Origin: Actinobacillus succinogenes 130Z
GTDB lineage: Bacteria; Pseudomonadota; Gammaproteobacteria; Enterobacterales; Pasteurellaceae
Direction of reading: 5' to 3'
DNA length: 64,000 bases
Assembly: GCF_000017245.1 (NCBI RefSeq)
Contig: NC_009655.1
Location: forward strand, 496,001-560,000
In this document: positions 31,795-42,910 of the stretch, piece after piece
Layout: every line of letters starts with the position of its first letter
Position numbering within the stretch: the first letter of the stretch is position 1
Translations under genes and position numbers: made by a program
The notes under the pieces: model-generated
The model's input: the letters and a program-made list of their open reading frames with translations, nothing else
What the model was told of the DNA's origin: nothing
The model's database searches: none

Positions 31795-31908
31795 ATGAAA
31801 GTTCGTGCTTCCGTAAAAAGAATCTGTCGTAACTGTAAAATTGTTAAACGTGAAGGTGTCGTACGTGTTTTATGTACCGACCCTAAACATAAACAACGTC
31901 AAGGTTAA
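31795..31908 (+). CDS. rpmJ: 50S ribosomal protein L36, zinc-binding form
   Basis: A 37-codon gene, [13 protein letters not shown].. to ..KHKQRQG, 27 bp after secY with AAGGG upstream. The CxxC pair (residues 11 and 14), a third cysteine (27) and histidine (32) form the C+ zinc ribbon of L36. It closes the spc operon, as in E. coli. Confidence 0.97.
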
Positions 31909-31920
31909 TTGATAAATATC

Positions 31921-31949
31921 TTGCAAAGAACAGGTTGAGCAGTTATACT
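31921..31949 (+). promoter_or_regulatory. Alpha operon promoter
   Basis: TTGCAA at 31921-31926 and TATACT at 31944-31949 with an ideal 17-bp spacer; predicted start near 31956. A GAGCAG/CTGCTC inverted repeat overlaps the -10 region and could also act as an attenuator for transcripts coming from rpmJ. Confidence 0.65.
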
Positions 31950-31955
31950 GCTCAG

Positions 31956-32055
31956 CTCATTTATATCCTTGGCATACTGTTTGAGTATCCTGAAACGGGC
32001 TTTTCAAGATCAGTATGTCAAATTAGTTAAAATATAGGAGTGCATAGTGGCCCGT
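31956..32055 (+). ncRNA. Alpha operon leader (S4-binding pseudoknot)
   Basis: The leader resembles the E. coli alpha operon ribosome-binding element: GTTTGAGTATCCTGAAA, ACGGGCTTTTCA and then AGGAGTGCATAGTGGCCCGT with the GTG start of rpsM. A long helix is visible by eye between TTGGCATACTG (about 31970) and CAGTATGTCAA (about 32011). In E. coli, S4 binds this pseudoknot and traps the 30S subunit, repressing rpsM, rpsK, rpsD and rplQ. Confidence 0.75.
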
Positions 32056-32403
32056 ATTGCAGGCATTAACATTCCTGATCATAAACATGCAGTAATTGCT
32101 TTAACAGCGATTTACGGTATTGGCAAAACTCGTTCACAGACTATTTGTGCTGCGGCAGGTATTGCTGAAAATGTTAAGATCAGCGAATTGTCTGAAGAGC
32201 AGATTGATAAACTGCGTGACGAAGTTGGTAAATTTACCGTTGAAGGTGACTTACGCCGAGAAGTAACACTTAACATCAAACGTCTTTTAGACTTAGGTTG
32301 TTATCGTGGTTTACGCCATCGTCGTAGTTTACCGGTACGTGGTCAACGTACTAAAACTAATGCGCGTACCCGTAAGGGTCCTCGTAAGCCGATCAAAAAA
32401 TAG
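32047..32403 (+). CDS. rpsM: 30S ribosomal protein S13
   Basis: 118-residue protein of the 30S head forming bridges to the 50S subunit. It starts with GTG at 32047, as in E. coli where the GUG lies inside the regulatory pseudoknot. Sequence [29 protein letters not shown] and the basic C-terminal tail are typical. Confidence 0.97.
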   Translation: MARIAGINIPDHKHAVIALTAIYGIGKTRSQTICAAAGIAENVKISELSEEQIDKLRDEVGKFTVEGDLRREVTLNIKRLLDLGCYRGLRHRRSLPVRGQRTKTNARTRKGPRKPIKK

Positions 32404-32412
32404 TCGGGGTAA

Positions 32413-32808
<396 letters not shown>

Positions 32809-32837
32809 TCGGAAATTAGGATAATTGGAGAAAGAAA

Positions 32838-33458
32838 ATGGCAAGATATTTGGGTCCAAAACTCAAGCTAAGCCGTCGTGAAGGCACAGACTTATTCCTT
32901 AAGTCTGGCGTGCGTGCTATCGATTCTAAATGTAAAATTGATACAGCGCCAGGTCAGCACGGTGCTCGTAAACCACGTCTGTCTGACTATGGCAGTCAGT
33001 TACGTGAAAAACAAAAAGTTCGCCGTATCTACGGTATCTTAGAACGTCAATTCCGTAATTATTATAAAGAAGCGAATCGTTTGAAAGGTAATACTGGGGA
33101 AAATTTATTAGTATTGCTTGAAGGTCGATTAGATAATGTAGTCTATCGTATGGGATTTGCTGCTACTCGTGCAGAGGCTCGCCAATTAGTGAGTCACAAA
33201 GCGATTGTTGTAAATGGTCGTGTTGTAAATATCCCATCTTTCCAAGTTTCAGTTGATGATGTAGTCGCTATTCGTGAAAAATCGAAAAAACAAGCTCGTA
33301 TAAAAGCATCACTGGAATTAGCAGAACAAAAAGAAAAACCGACTTGGTTAGAAGTTGATTCTGCAAAAATGGAAGGTGTATTCAAACGTGTTCCTGAACG
33401 TTCTGATTTATCAGCAGACATTAACGAACATCTCATCGTTGAGCTTTATTCTAAATAA
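32838..33458 (+). CDS. rpsD: 30S ribosomal protein S4
   Basis: 206-residue 30S assembly protein, same length as E. coli, and repressor of the alpha operon there. The N-terminal domain has [22 protein letters not shown] with a lone cysteine (zinc-free form) and the S4 RNA-binding domain covers [23 protein letters not shown]. Confidence 0.98.
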   Translation: MARYLGPKLKLSRREGTDLFLKSGVRAIDSKCKIDTAPGQHGARKPRLSDYGSQLREKQKVRRIYGILERQFRNYYKEANRLKGNTGENLLVLLEGRLDNVVYRMGFAATRAEARQLVSHKAIVVNGRVVNIPSFQVSVDDVVAIREKSKKQARIKASLELAEQKEKPTWLEVDSAKMEGVFKRVPERSDLSADINEHLIVELYSK

Positions 33459-33490
33459 TAGTTAAAGCTTAAAAGCAAAGAGAGGATAAA

Positions 33491-34480
33491 ATGCAGGGTT
33501 CTGTTACAGAATTTTTAAAGCCACACTTAGTTGATATTGAGCAAATTAGTTCAACACATGCTAAAGTGATCTTAGAACCGTTAGAGCGTGGTTTCGGTCA
33601 TACTCTAGGAAATGCATTGCGTCGTATTCTTCTATCTTCAATGCCGGGTTGTGCTGTAACTGAGGTAGAAATTGAAGGCGTGTTGCATGAATATAGTAGT
33701 AAAGAAGGCGTTCAAGAAGATATTCTTGAAGTACTTTTAAACCTGAAAGGCCTCGCGGTTAAAGTTCAGAATAAAGATGATGTTTTTCTGACACTAAACA
33801 AATCTGGAATTGGCCCTGTTGTTGCTGGCGACATTACCCATGACGGTGATGTTGAGATCGTAAATCCTGAGCATGTTATCTGCCATCTCACGGATGAAAA
33901 CGCATCAATTAGTATGCGTATTCGTGTTCAGCGTGGTCGAGGTTATGTACCAGCGTCAGCTCGTGCACATTCTCAAGATGAAGAACGTCCTATTGGTCGT
34001 TTGTTAGTAGACGCTTGTTATAGCCCTGTAGATCGTATTGCTTACAATGTAGAAGCAGCACGTGTAGAGCAACGCACTGACTTAGATAAATTAGTTATTG
34101 AGTTAGAGACAAACGGCACGCTCGATCCCGAGGAAGCAATTCGTCGTGCAGCAACAATTTTAGCAGAGCAGCTTGATGCATTCGTTGATTTGCGTGATGT
34201 TCGTCAGCCTGAAGTCAAGGAAGAAAAACCGGAATTTGATCCGATTTTATTACGTCCTGTTGATGACTTAGAGTTGACAGTTCGTTCTGCTAACTGTTTG
34301 AAAGCAGAAACAATTCACTATATCGGTGATTTGGTACAGCGTACAGAAGTTGAGTTATTGAAAACACCTAATCTTGGTAAGAAATCACTTACTGAAATTA
34401 AGGATGTACTTGCTTCACGCGGCCTGTCATTAGGTATGCGTCTTGATAATTGGCCGCCAGCAAGTATTGCTGAAGATTAA
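33491..34480 (+). CDS. rpoA: RNA polymerase alpha subunit
   Basis: 329-residue subunit, identical in length to E. coli. The N-terminal dimerisation domain includes [22 protein letters not shown]; a linker near 235-250 leads to the C-terminal domain, where residues around [38 protein letters not shown] bind UP elements and contact CRP. The latter is relevant here because many promoters in the window are CRP-dependent. Confidence 0.98.
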   Translation: MQGSVTEFLKPHLVDIEQISSTHAKVILEPLERGFGHTLGNALRRILLSSMPGCAVTEVEIEGVLHEYSSKEGVQEDILEVLLNLKGLAVKVQNKDDVFLTLNKSGIGPVVAGDITHDGDVEIVNPEHVICHLTDENASISMRIRVQRGRGYVPASARAHSQDEERPIGRLLVDACYSPVDRIAYNVEAARVEQRTDLDKLVIELETNGTLDPEEAIRRAATILAEQLDAFVDLRDVRQPEVKEEKPEFDPILLRPVDDLELTVRSANCLKAETIHYIGDLVQRTEVELLKTPNLGKKSLTEIKDVLASRGLSLGMRLDNWPPASIAED

Positions 34481-34496
34481 TCGGCCTAAAGATTAA

Positions 34497-34910
<414 letters not shown>

Positions 34911-34925
34911 TTCATCATAAATTAG

Positions 34926-34953
34926 AAAAGCTCACAAGATTTGTGAGCTTTTT
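34926..34953 (+). terminator. Terminator of the alpha operon
   Basis: A 12-bp perfect stem (AAAAGCTCACAA and its complement) with a 3-nt loop and a T-tract, 16 bp after rplQ. Confidence 0.9.
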
Positions 34954-34983
34954 ATTGTTTATTTCACTAAATAACGTATTAAT

Positions 34984-35667
34984 TTAGCGATCATCTAACC
35001 CTTTTATTAAGTAATTTCCCATTGAATCAGCCAAACTTCTAAAACCTACGTTAATTATCTCAAATTTGTTTTTATTTATTCCGTGATAATCAAAATTTTC
35101 GTGATGATGGCCATGAAAGACCTGTGTCACCCCCATTTTAGTTGCCAGATTGTTTATTGCATAAAAGCCTGCAGGATGAGGCTCGGGTGCTTCATGGCAG
35201 ACTAGAATATCCGCTTGTTGTTGTTCTAGTATTTCTATATCCAGGGGAAATATTGAGGTTCTATGGCGCAGCGGAATTCCTCTTCGCCAAAGTTTTTCCG
35301 GTGGACAATACTGGCAATAATGGATTGGATCAAAATATAACGGCTTATTAGGGGGCATCCAAATTTGTCCCCGAAATACCCCCCCGAGTCCCGCAATACG
35401 TTTTCCTTGAATTTCAACAACTTTTCCATGTAAATTGCGTGTTTTCCATTGACTATTCCAAAGCGAGTCATAGGCTGCCGGTGTTTTACTGTCATGATTT
35501 CCATGGATGTACCAAACTTCACACCATTTGCTAAGCTTATCTAATTCATTACAATCGGTTAATTGTAAATCGCCTAAAATTATTAATGCAATTTCTTCAT
35601 TTTTTCTTTGTAGAAACGGATATAAATGATCATAGCGGCCATGAGGATCTCCCGCAAAAAGAATCAT
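34984..35667 (-). CDS. Metallophosphoesterase of unknown substrate
   Basis: A 227-residue calcineurin-like metallophosphoesterase. All metal-ligand motifs are present in order: FAGDPHGR (residues 4-11), ILGDLQ (near 30), YIHGNHDSKT (near 54), VCHEAPEPHP (near 157) and FHGHHHENFD (near 186). No signal peptide, so it acts in the cytoplasm. It begins 8 bp after nadR and is probably in one operon with it, which may hint at a nucleotide or cofactor-related substrate, but this is only contextual. I cannot assign a specific family such as diadenosine tetraphosphatase. Confidence 0.8.
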   Translation of the reverse strand: MILFAGDPHGRYDHLYPFLQRKNEEIALIILGDLQLTDCNELDKLSKWCEVWYIHGNHDSKTPAAYDSLWNSQWKTRNLHGKVVEIQGKRIAGLGGVFRGQIWMPPNKPLYFDPIHYCQYCPPEKLWRRGIPLRHRTSIFPLDIEILEQQQADILVCHEAPEPHPAGFYAINNLATKMGVTQVFHGHHHENFDYHGINKNKFEIINVGFRSLADSMGNYLIKGLDDR

Positions 35668-35675
35668 ATTACCTC

Positions 35676-37028
<1,353 letters not shown>

Positions 37029-37094
37029 TTATTTGTCTATTGTATGTAATTTAATTCAATAAATAAAATCGTTTTTTCACCCTATAAATTACGC

Positions 37095-37100
37095 TATACT
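37095..37100 (+). promoter_or_regulatory. ribB promoter -10 element
   Basis: TATACT just upstream of the FMN riboswitch; the -35 region is only T-rich (near 37072), so the promoter call rests on the hexamer and its position. Confidence 0.45.
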
Positions 37101-37110
37101 ATCGCCGCAT

Positions 37111-37283
37111 TCTCAGGGCAGGGTGAAATTCCCTACTGGCGGTCAAGCCCGCGAGCGTTTGTTATAAGGCAAAGTCAGCAGATTTGGTGAAATTCCAAAG
37201 CCAACAGTTACAGTCTGGATGAAAGAGAGTAAACCGTTTTGCGTTAGTAAAACGGTATTTCCCATTTCCAGCCCTGATTCTGG
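37111..37283 (+). ncRNA. FMN riboswitch (RFN element)
   Basis: The conserved RFN blocks appear in order: TCTCAGGGCAGGGTGAAATT, CCCTACTGGCGGTCAAGCCCGCGAGCG.. (split by a variable arm), GGTGAAATTCCAAAGCC, AACAGTTACAGTCTGGATGAAAGAGA and the closing GCCCTGATTCTGG, which pairs with the opening block. FMN binding is expected to reduce ribB expression, here probably by masking the ribosome-binding site because the aptamer ends only 25 bp before the ribB start. Confidence 0.95.
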
Positions 37284-37308
37284 TACGATGTTTTACAAGG
37301 AATTTACT

Positions 37309-37944
37309 ATGAATCAGTCTCTACTTGCGCAATTCGGTACAGCCGAAGAACGCGTTATCAAGGCAATTAATGCATTTAAACAGGGCAACGGCGTACTCGT
37401 TTTAGACGATGAAAATCGCGAAAACGAAGGGGATTTAATTTTCCCGGCGGAAACGATTACGACCGAGCAAATGGCAAAACTTATCCGTTTCGGCAGCGGT
37501 ATCGTCTGCCTTTGTATCACGGACGAACTTTGTCAACAACTGGATTTACCGCCTATGGTGCAAAATAATAGCAGTGTTAATAAAACTGCATTTACTGTTA
37601 CCATTGAAGCAGCACAGGGCGTATCTACCGGCGTGTCGGCGGCAGATCGCGTGACAACGGTAAAAGCCGCTGTGGCGGATAATGCCAAACCGTCGGATTT
37701 ACATCGTCCGGGTCATATTTTCCCTTTGCGTGCGGCAAAAGGCGGCGTATTAACGCGGCGCGGACATACTGAGGCGGCAGTGGATTTAGCACTGTTGGCG
37801 GGATATAAACCGGCGGGAGTGATTTGTGAAATTACCAATGATGACGGCACTATGGCGCGTGCGCCTCAATTAGTTAAATTTGCGCAGGAATTTAATTATG
37901 CCGTAGTGACAATTGAAGATTTAGTGGCCTATCTAACCAAATAA
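37309..37944 (+). CDS. ribB: 3,4-dihydroxy-2-butanone 4-phosphate synthase
   Basis: Converts ribulose 5-phosphate to 3,4-dihydroxy-2-butanone 4-phosphate and formate in riboflavin synthesis. The 211-residue protein starts at 37309 (AAGGAA upstream) with [11 protein letters not shown], matching E. coli RibB; a longer in-frame reading from 37219 would translate the riboswitch and is rejected. The acidic active-site loop [18 protein letters not shown] is near residues 30-47, and [10 protein letters not shown] and HRPGHIFPL (substrate and metal ligands) follow. It is the monofunctional RibB, without the RibA domain. Confidence 0.97.
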   Translation: MNQSLLAQFGTAEERVIKAINAFKQGNGVLVLDDENRENEGDLIFPAETITTEQMAKLIRFGSGIVCLCITDELCQQLDLPPMVQNNSSVNKTAFTVTIEAAQGVSTGVSAADRVTTVKAAVADNAKPSDLHRPGHIFPLRAAKGGVLTRRGHTEAAVDLALLAGYKPAGVICEITNDDGTMARAPQLVKFAQEFNYAVVTIEDLVAYLTK

Positions 37945-37961
37945 GTTTGTTCATTTGCAAT

Positions 37962-38005
37962 AAAGTGCGGTCAAAAATTCTTTTTTTGTGACCGCACTTT
38001 TTATG
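37962..38005 (+). terminator. Inverted uptake-sequence terminator after ribB
   Basis: AAAGTGCGGTCA and TGACCGCACTTT pair around a T-rich loop, then TTTT. It opens the 330-bp gap before araF; the rest of the gap holds the araF control region. Confidence 0.85.
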
Positions 38006-38100
38006 TAGCCGAGACAGCGTGTAACAATGATAATTTTATCCGAAGGAAGTAGAAATACTTCCTTTTTTATTGGCTTAAATATGATTCTGATAAACATATC

Positions 38101-38199
38101 CTACGTTAATTTAGCTAAAAACATGGATTATTCAGCTATGATTTTGGATTGTGATCCAGATCGAGTTTTTTACCGATTAAGGTCACTAATATAAGCCAT
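38101..38199 (+). promoter_or_regulatory. araFGH promoter: AraC half-sites and CRP site
   Basis: Read on the minus strand, TAGCTGAATAATCCATG (38138-38122) fits the AraC half-site TAGC-N7-TCCATA with one mismatch. A second, weaker half-site with the same TAGC lies exactly 21 bp away (38117-38101). Downstream is a CRP-like site at 38150-38165 (TGTGA-N6-TCGAG) and a -10 candidate TAATAT at 38187-38192, placing CRP at about -41.5. The order AraC sites, CRP, promoter with inverted AraC sites is that described for E. coli araFGH. Confidence 0.6.
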
Positions 38200-38274
38200 G
38201 CTTACCGTAGCAATTCACTATCAATACTCTTGGTTCATTGATAAACGAAAAACAATATAGAGAGGGACAGAACA

Positions 38275-39288
38275 ATGAAATTAAGCAAAAGAACATTTCT
38301 TAAATCTTTGGTTGCAGCGTCTATTCTGGCTGTAACGGGATTAAATTCTAACCCGGCATATTCCGATTCGGCGGAATCTATTAAATTGGGCTTTCTGGTA
38401 AAACAACCCTAAGAGCCCTGGTTTCAAACAGAATGGGCGTTTGCAGATAAAGCGGCCAAAGATCTCGGTAACGTGGAAATTATCAAAATTGCCATACCGG
38501 ACGGTGAAAAAACATTAAATGCTATTGATAATTTAGCTGCTAATGGGGCGAAAGGATTTGTTATTTGTACGCCGGACCCCAAGCTGGGTCCCGCTATTAT
38601 GGCGAAAGCCCGTTCTCATGATCTAAAAGTGATTGCGGTTGATGACCAATTCTTAAATGCAGCGGGCGAGCCGATGACTAATGTGCCTTTAATTATGATG
38701 GCGGCGACGGAAATCGGTCAACGGCAAGGTGAAGAACTTTATAAAGAAATGCAAAACCGCAAATGGGATGTGAAAGATACAGCGGTTTTAGCTATCACCG
38801 CCGATGAACTGGATACCGCACGTCGCCGCACCGAAGGCTCTATGGACGCCTTAATCAAAGCAGGTTTCCCTAAAGAAAAAATTTATAAATCTCCGACCAA
38901 AAGTAACGATATTCCGGGCGCACTTGATGCGGCGAATTCTATGTTGGTACAGCACCCGGAAGTAAGAAACTGGCTTATCGTCGGTATGAACGATAACACC
39001 GTATTAGGCGGCGTGCGTGCGACCGAGGGACAAGGTTTTAAACCGGAAAACGTAGTGGCTATCGGTATCAACGGCGTAGATGCGGTTAACGAACTTTCCA
39101 AACCGAAAGCTACCGGTTTTTTAGGTTCTCTTTTGCCGAGTCCCGATATTCACGGTTATCGCAGCGTCGAGCTCCTCAGTAAATGGATTAGAGAAGGTGT
39201 GGAACCGGAAAAATACATTGCAGTTCAGGACGTTGTATTCCTGAAGCGTGAAAATTTCAAAGAAGAACTGGCTAAAAAAGGTCTTTAA
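38275..39288 (+). pseudogene. araF: L-arabinose-binding protein AraF with premature stop
   Basis: Periplasmic arabinose-binding protein of the ABC importer. The reading frame from ATG 38275 (GAGGGA upstream) to TAA 39286 is 337 codons, the normal length (E. coli 329), and uninterrupted except for TAA at 38410-38412, codon 46. The context is LVKQP-stop-EPWFQTEWAFADKAAKDLG, where the E. coli protein has KQPEEPWFQTEW, so one G-to-T change would turn GAA into TAA. A signal peptide (MKLSKRTFLKSLVAASILAV.. cleaved near AYS) precedes the stop and all later motifs (CTPDPKLG, AVDDQF, GMNDNTVLGGVRATEG) are intact. Either a recent loss, a strain polymorphism or a sequencing error. Confidence 0.88.
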
Positions 39289-39300
39289 TATATTGAAATA

Positions 39301-39329
39301 AGGTCTGTTTATTGCCCATAAACAGACCT
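39301..39329 (+). terminator. Intra-operon hairpin between araF and araG
   Basis: A perfect 12-bp stem, AGGTCTGTTTAT with its complement, over a 5-nt loop. It lacks a T-tract, so it is more likely an mRNA-stabilising hairpin that keeps the binding-protein message abundant relative to araG. Confidence 0.6.
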
Positions 39330-39344
39330 GGCAAGGAGGAGAAA

Positions 39345-40847
39345 ATGCAAGTTCCGTATTTAGAATTTGATAATGTGAGTAAAAGCTTTCCGGGTGTTAA
39401 AGCATTACAGAATATTTCCTTTAAATGCTACGAAGGCAGGGTTCATGCGCTGATGGGGGAAAATGGTGCGGGTAAGTCCACGTTGCTGAAAATTTTAAGC
39501 GGTAACTATTTACCGAGCGAAGGCAAATTAAGTATCGGCGGACGTCAGTTGGTTTTTCGTAATACCAAGGAAGCATTATTGGCCGGAGTGGCCATTATTT
39601 ACCAGGAATTGAATATCGTGCCGGAAATGACGGTAGCCGAAAATCTGTGTTTAGGTCAGTTTCCCCATTCTTTCGGAATCGTCGATAAATCGGAATTGGT
39701 AAAAAGAACACAGAAATATCTTGATAAATTAGATTTAAATATTTCACCCGACACCCCTTTAAAAGAATTATCTATCGGTCAGTGGCAAATGATTGAAATT
39801 GCCAAAGCATTGAGCCGAGGAGCAAAGATTATTGCTTTCGACGAGCCGACCAGCAGTCTTTCCGCACCTGAGATTGAGAAATTATTTTCGGTAATTAATG
39901 AGTTACGGGATGAAGGCAAAGTGATTCTGTATGTTTCTCACCGTATGGAAGAAATTTTCCGTATTAGTGATGAAATTACCGTGTTAAAAGACGGGCAATA
40001 TGTGGAAACTTTCTCTTCTCTCTCCAAAATCACCAATGACGATCTGGTTCGCAGCATGGTAGGACGTAATTTAGGCGACATTTATCATTATCGTCCCCGT
40101 GATGTAGGAAAAGAGCGGTTAAAAATCAGCCGCTTGTCCGGACATAAACTGAAAGGCGACTTTAACTTAACCGTTCGGGCGGGCGAAGTACTTGGTTTAT
40201 TCGGTTTGGTGGGCGCCGGGCGTTCGGAACTGTTAAAAGTGATTTTCGGCGCCGATCCGAATATTGAAGGTACAATCGAATTGGACGGTAAAACCGTTTG
40301 TATACGCAATCCGAAAGAAGCGATAGAACAGGGGATTGTGCTTTGTCCCGAAGATCGTAAAAAAGAGGGGATTATTCCGACGGCAACCGTAGCGGAAAAT
40401 ATCAATATCAGTGCGAGACGTTCCCATAATTTTTTCAAATTTATTATTAACGAAAAGTGGGAAAAAGAAAATGCCGAACGACAACGCCGGCAAATGAATG
40501 TAAAAACCCCGTCCATTCAACAACTTATTGTTAATTTGTCCGGTGGTAACCAACAGAAAGCCATCTTGGGACGTTGGTTGTCCGAAGACATTAAAGTTTT
40601 ATTGTTGGATGAACCGACGCGAGGTATTGATGTCGGGGCAAAATCGGAAATTTACGATTTGATTTTTAAACTTGCCGATGAAAAACTCGCCATTATTGTG
40701 GTATCCAGCGACTTACCGGAAGTAATCGGCGTATCGGATCGAATTATGGTAATGCGTGGTCATCAAATTACCGGCGTAGTAACGCGTGAAGAGGCCACGG
40801 AAGAAAAAATATTAAAACTTGCTATGGTAGAAAGTAAAGCGGCTTAA
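39345..40847 (+). CDS. araG: L-arabinose ABC transporter ATP-binding protein
   Basis: Energy-coupling subunit with two fused nucleotide-binding domains, 500 residues (E. coli 504). The first has Walker [10 protein letters not shown] and signature LSIGQWQ; the second has the degenerate [11 protein letters not shown] in place of Walker A and signature LSGGNQQK, as in all monosaccharide importers of this class. The ATG at 39345 follows AAGGAGG at ideal spacing; an in-frame TTG at 39312 lies in the hairpin and is rejected. Specificity for arabinose is from araF, araH and araC beside it. Confidence 0.95.
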   Translation: MQVPYLEFDNVSKSFPGVKALQNISFKCYEGRVHALMGENGAGKSTLLKILSGNYLPSEGKLSIGGRQLVFRNTKEALLAGVAIIYQELNIVPEMTVAENLCLGQFPHSFGIVDKSELVKRTQKYLDKLDLNISPDTPLKELSIGQWQMIEIAKALSRGAKIIAFDEPTSSLSAPEIEKLFSVINELRDEGKVILYVSHRMEEIFRISDEITVLKDGQYVETFSSLSKITNDDLVRSMVGRNLGDIYHYRPRDVGKERLKISRLSGHKLKGDFNLTVRAGEVLGLFGLVGAGRSELLKVIFGADPNIEGTIELDGKTVCIRNPKEAIEQGIVLCPEDRKKEGIIPTATVAENINISARRSHNFFKFIINEKWEKENAERQRRQMNVKTPSIQQLIVNLSGGNQQKAILGRWLSEDIKVLLLDEPTRGIDVGAKSEIYDLIFKLADEKLAIIVVSSDLPEVIGVSDRIMVMRGHQITGVVTREEATEEKILKLAMVESKAA

Positions 40848-40862
40848 TGCAGGAGATTGATT

Positions 40863-41831
40863 ATGACTTCAATAACTCAGGAAAAAACAGTGGGTTCATT
40901 TGGTAGAATTTGGAACTCTTACGGCATGCTCCTTATTTTTGCCGTGATTTTTATCGGTTCTTGTTTATTCATTCCTAATTTTGCTACCGTCGTCAATATG
41001 AGGGGCTTAGGGTTGGCCATTTCTATGAGCGGGATTGTTGCCTGCGGTATGTTGTTCTGTTTGGCGGCGGGGGAAATCGATCTTTCCGTGGCTTCCGTTA
41101 TCGCCTGTGCCGGGGTCGTGACGGCGGTAGCGATTAATATGACGCAAAGCGTTACGGTCGGTATTCTTGCCGGTCTCGGTCTGGGTGTTGCGGTCGGATT
41201 AATTAACGGTTTTGTCATTGCAAAACTAAAAATCAACTCATTAATCACTACACTTGCGACCATGCAGATCGCCCGCGGTTTCGGCTATATTATTTCGGAC
41301 GGTAAAGCGGTGGGGATTACCAAAGAAGAATTCTTCGAACTGGGTTACCAGGATATTTTCGGTGTGCCTTTACCGATCATTTTTACTGTTATCTGTATCG
41401 CCGTTTTCGGTTTTTTACTCAGTAAAACCACTTACGGACGTAATACTCTGGCGATAGGCGGTAATCAGGAAGCGTCCCGTTTGGCGGGTATCAATGTGGA
41501 CAGAACAAAGTTAATTATTTTTGTGGTATCCGGTTTTGTTTCCGCTCTCGCCGGCGTTATTTTGGCCGCCCGTATGACCAGCGGTCAACCGATGACATCC
41601 GTGGGGTTTGAACTGGTGGCGATTTCGGCTTGTGTGCTGGGCGGCGTTTCGCTGAACGGCGGAGTGGCGAAAATTTCATTTATCATCGCCGGCGTGTTAA
41701 TTCTCGGCACTATTGAAAATGCCATGAACCTATTAAATATCTCGCCGTTCGCGCAATATGTGGTGAGGGGCCTCATCTTGTTGATTGCGGTTATTTTTGA
41801 TAAATATAAACAGAAAATTATCAAATCTTAA
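40863..41831 (+). CDS. araH: L-arabinose ABC transporter permease
   Basis: Integral membrane subunit, 322 residues from ATG 40863 (GGAG six bases upstream; E. coli AraH 328). About eight to ten hydrophobic segments; the permease loop GGNQEASRLAGINVDRTKLIIFVVSG, which contacts the ATPase, is at about 198-223, and the N-terminal AAGEIDLSVASVIA motif is typical of ribose/arabinose permeases. Sixteen bp after araG, ten bp before araC. Confidence 0.95.
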   Translation: MTSITQEKTVGSFGRIWNSYGMLLIFAVIFIGSCLFIPNFATVVNMRGLGLAISMSGIVACGMLFCLAAGEIDLSVASVIACAGVVTAVAINMTQSVTVGILAGLGLGVAVGLINGFVIAKLKINSLITTLATMQIARGFGYIISDGKAVGITKEEFFELGYQDIFGVPLPIIFTVICIAVFGFLLSKTTYGRNTLAIGGNQEASRLAGINVDRTKLIIFVVSGFVSALAGVILAARMTSGQPMTSVGFELVAISACVLGGVSLNGGVAKISFIIAGVLILGTIENAMNLLNISPFAQYVVRGLILLIAVIFDKYKQKIIKS

Positions 41832-41840
41832 GGCTTAGGA

Positions 41841-42698
41841 ATGAAGCGACGACATGAAGTTCAATCGGAAACCAATCCGTTATTACCCGGGTATCAGTTC
41901 GGCTCGTATTTAGTGGCGGGTTGCACGCCGATTGAGCGGGGAAGCGAAATAGATTTTACTATTCGTCGTCCGAACGGCATGAAAGGGTACATTATCAACC
42001 TTACTACGCAAGGAGAAGGTGCGGTATTTGAAGGTGAACGCGCCTTTACTTGTAGCAAGGGCGATTTGTTACTCTTTCCGCCCAATGCCGAACATTTATA
42101 TCATCGTTCCGAATCTGCAAGTTCATGGCATCATCAATGGATTTATTTCAGACCGCGTTCGTTTTGGGCGAGTTGGTTGCAATGGAGCCGTGTGACGGAT
42201 CATGTTGGGCGTCTGAAGATTACCGATTTGACAACATACCGGGAAATAGAAACCTTATTTAAACAAATCGAACGGGAATACGGCAATAAAGATATGTTCT
42301 CTCAAGCTATGTCCATGTGTTTATTGGAGCAGCTGTTAATCAAATGCATAAAATTAGATCCCGTCAACATTCAACGAATGCTGGATCCCAGAATTTTAGA
42401 GACCTGCCATTTTATTTCCGCCAATCTGCATTTGAATCATAAAATTACCGAAATCGCCGAGCATGTCCACATCTCGCCTTCTCGTTTGACCCACCTTTTC
42501 GTACAGCAAACGGGATCCAGCATTATCAGATGGCGTGAAGAGCAACGCATGATTAAGGCGCAGCATTTACTCCATACTTCAGGCGCACCTATTTATGCGA
42601 TTGCAAGACAATTAGGCTATGACGATCAACTTTATTTTTCCCGGATTTTTAAACGTTATGTCGGATTAAGTCCGTCGGATTACCGAAATTCCCGTTAA
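41841..42698 (+). CDS. araC: Arabinose operon regulator AraC
   Basis: Arabinose-responsive activator/repressor, 285 residues (E. coli 292). The N-terminal cupin arm and sugar-binding domain covers 1-165 (DLLLFPPNAEHLYHRS, WHHQWIYFRPR), and two helix-turn-helix motifs fill the C-terminus (ITEIAEHVHISPSRLTHLFVQQTG and IYAIARQLGYDDQLYFSRIFKRYVGLSPSDYR). It lies 10 bp after araH, so unlike E. coli, where araC is divergent from araBAD, it appears to be the last gene of an araFGHC unit. Confidence 0.95.
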   Translation: MKRRHEVQSETNPLLPGYQFGSYLVAGCTPIERGSEIDFTIRRPNGMKGYIINLTTQGEGAVFEGERAFTCSKGDLLLFPPNAEHLYHRSESASSWHHQWIYFRPRSFWASWLQWSRVTDHVGRLKITDLTTYREIETLFKQIEREYGNKDMFSQAMSMCLLEQLLIKCIKLDPVNIQRMLDPRILETCHFISANLHLNHKITEIAEHVHISPSRLTHLFVQQTGSSIIRWREEQRMIKAQHLLHTSGAPIYAIARQLGYDDQLYFSRIFKRYVGLSPSDYRNSR

Positions 42699-42744
42699 TT
42701 TCGTGTTGTAAAGTGCGGTCCGAAAATATTGGACTTTTGAAAAA

Positions 42745-42760
42745 AGTGATCTAGTTCGCA
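42745..42760 (+). promoter_or_regulatory. CRP site of the araBA promoter
   Basis: AGTGA-N6-TCGCA matches eight of ten CRP positions. Its centre lies about 91 bp upstream of the predicted start, close to the -93.5 arrangement of E. coli araBAD. Confidence 0.5.
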
Positions 42761-42772
42761 TCTTATTTTTCG

Positions 42773-42837
42773 TAGCATTATTATCCATATATATAGCATA
42801 TTCAACGCTAACGGTTATATGCAATAAGATCTACTCT
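42773..42837 (+). promoter_or_regulatory. araBA promoter with AraC I1-I2 operator
   Basis: TAGCATTATTATCCATA at 42773-42789 differs by one base from the E. coli araI1 half-site as I recall it. A second half-site beginning TAGC starts at 42794, exactly 21 bp on (42794-42810). TACTCT at 42832-42837 is the -10 candidate, 38 bp from the second TAGC (37 in E. coli). The arrangement predicts arabinose-dependent activation with I2 overlapping the -35 region. Confidence 0.82.
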
Positions 42838-42910
42838 ACAGTTATAACATCATGGCGGTACACCACAAACCGCCGTTACTTTTGTTACGACGGAATCAGG
42901 AGTAATAAAT

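Noticed and set aside
37219..37308. N-terminal extension of ribB by 30 codons
   Set aside because: The in-frame extension lies inside the FMN riboswitch; the start at 37309 has a ribosome-binding site and matches the RibB family start.
38275..38340. AraF signal as a twin-arginine signal (SKRTFLK)
   Set aside because: The pair is KR, not RR, and sugar-binding proteins of this family use Sec; the resemblance is noted only.
38410..38412. The araF stop as recoded selenocysteine, given selA and selB in the window
   Set aside because: The codon is TAA; selenocysteine insertion needs TGA with a SECIS element.
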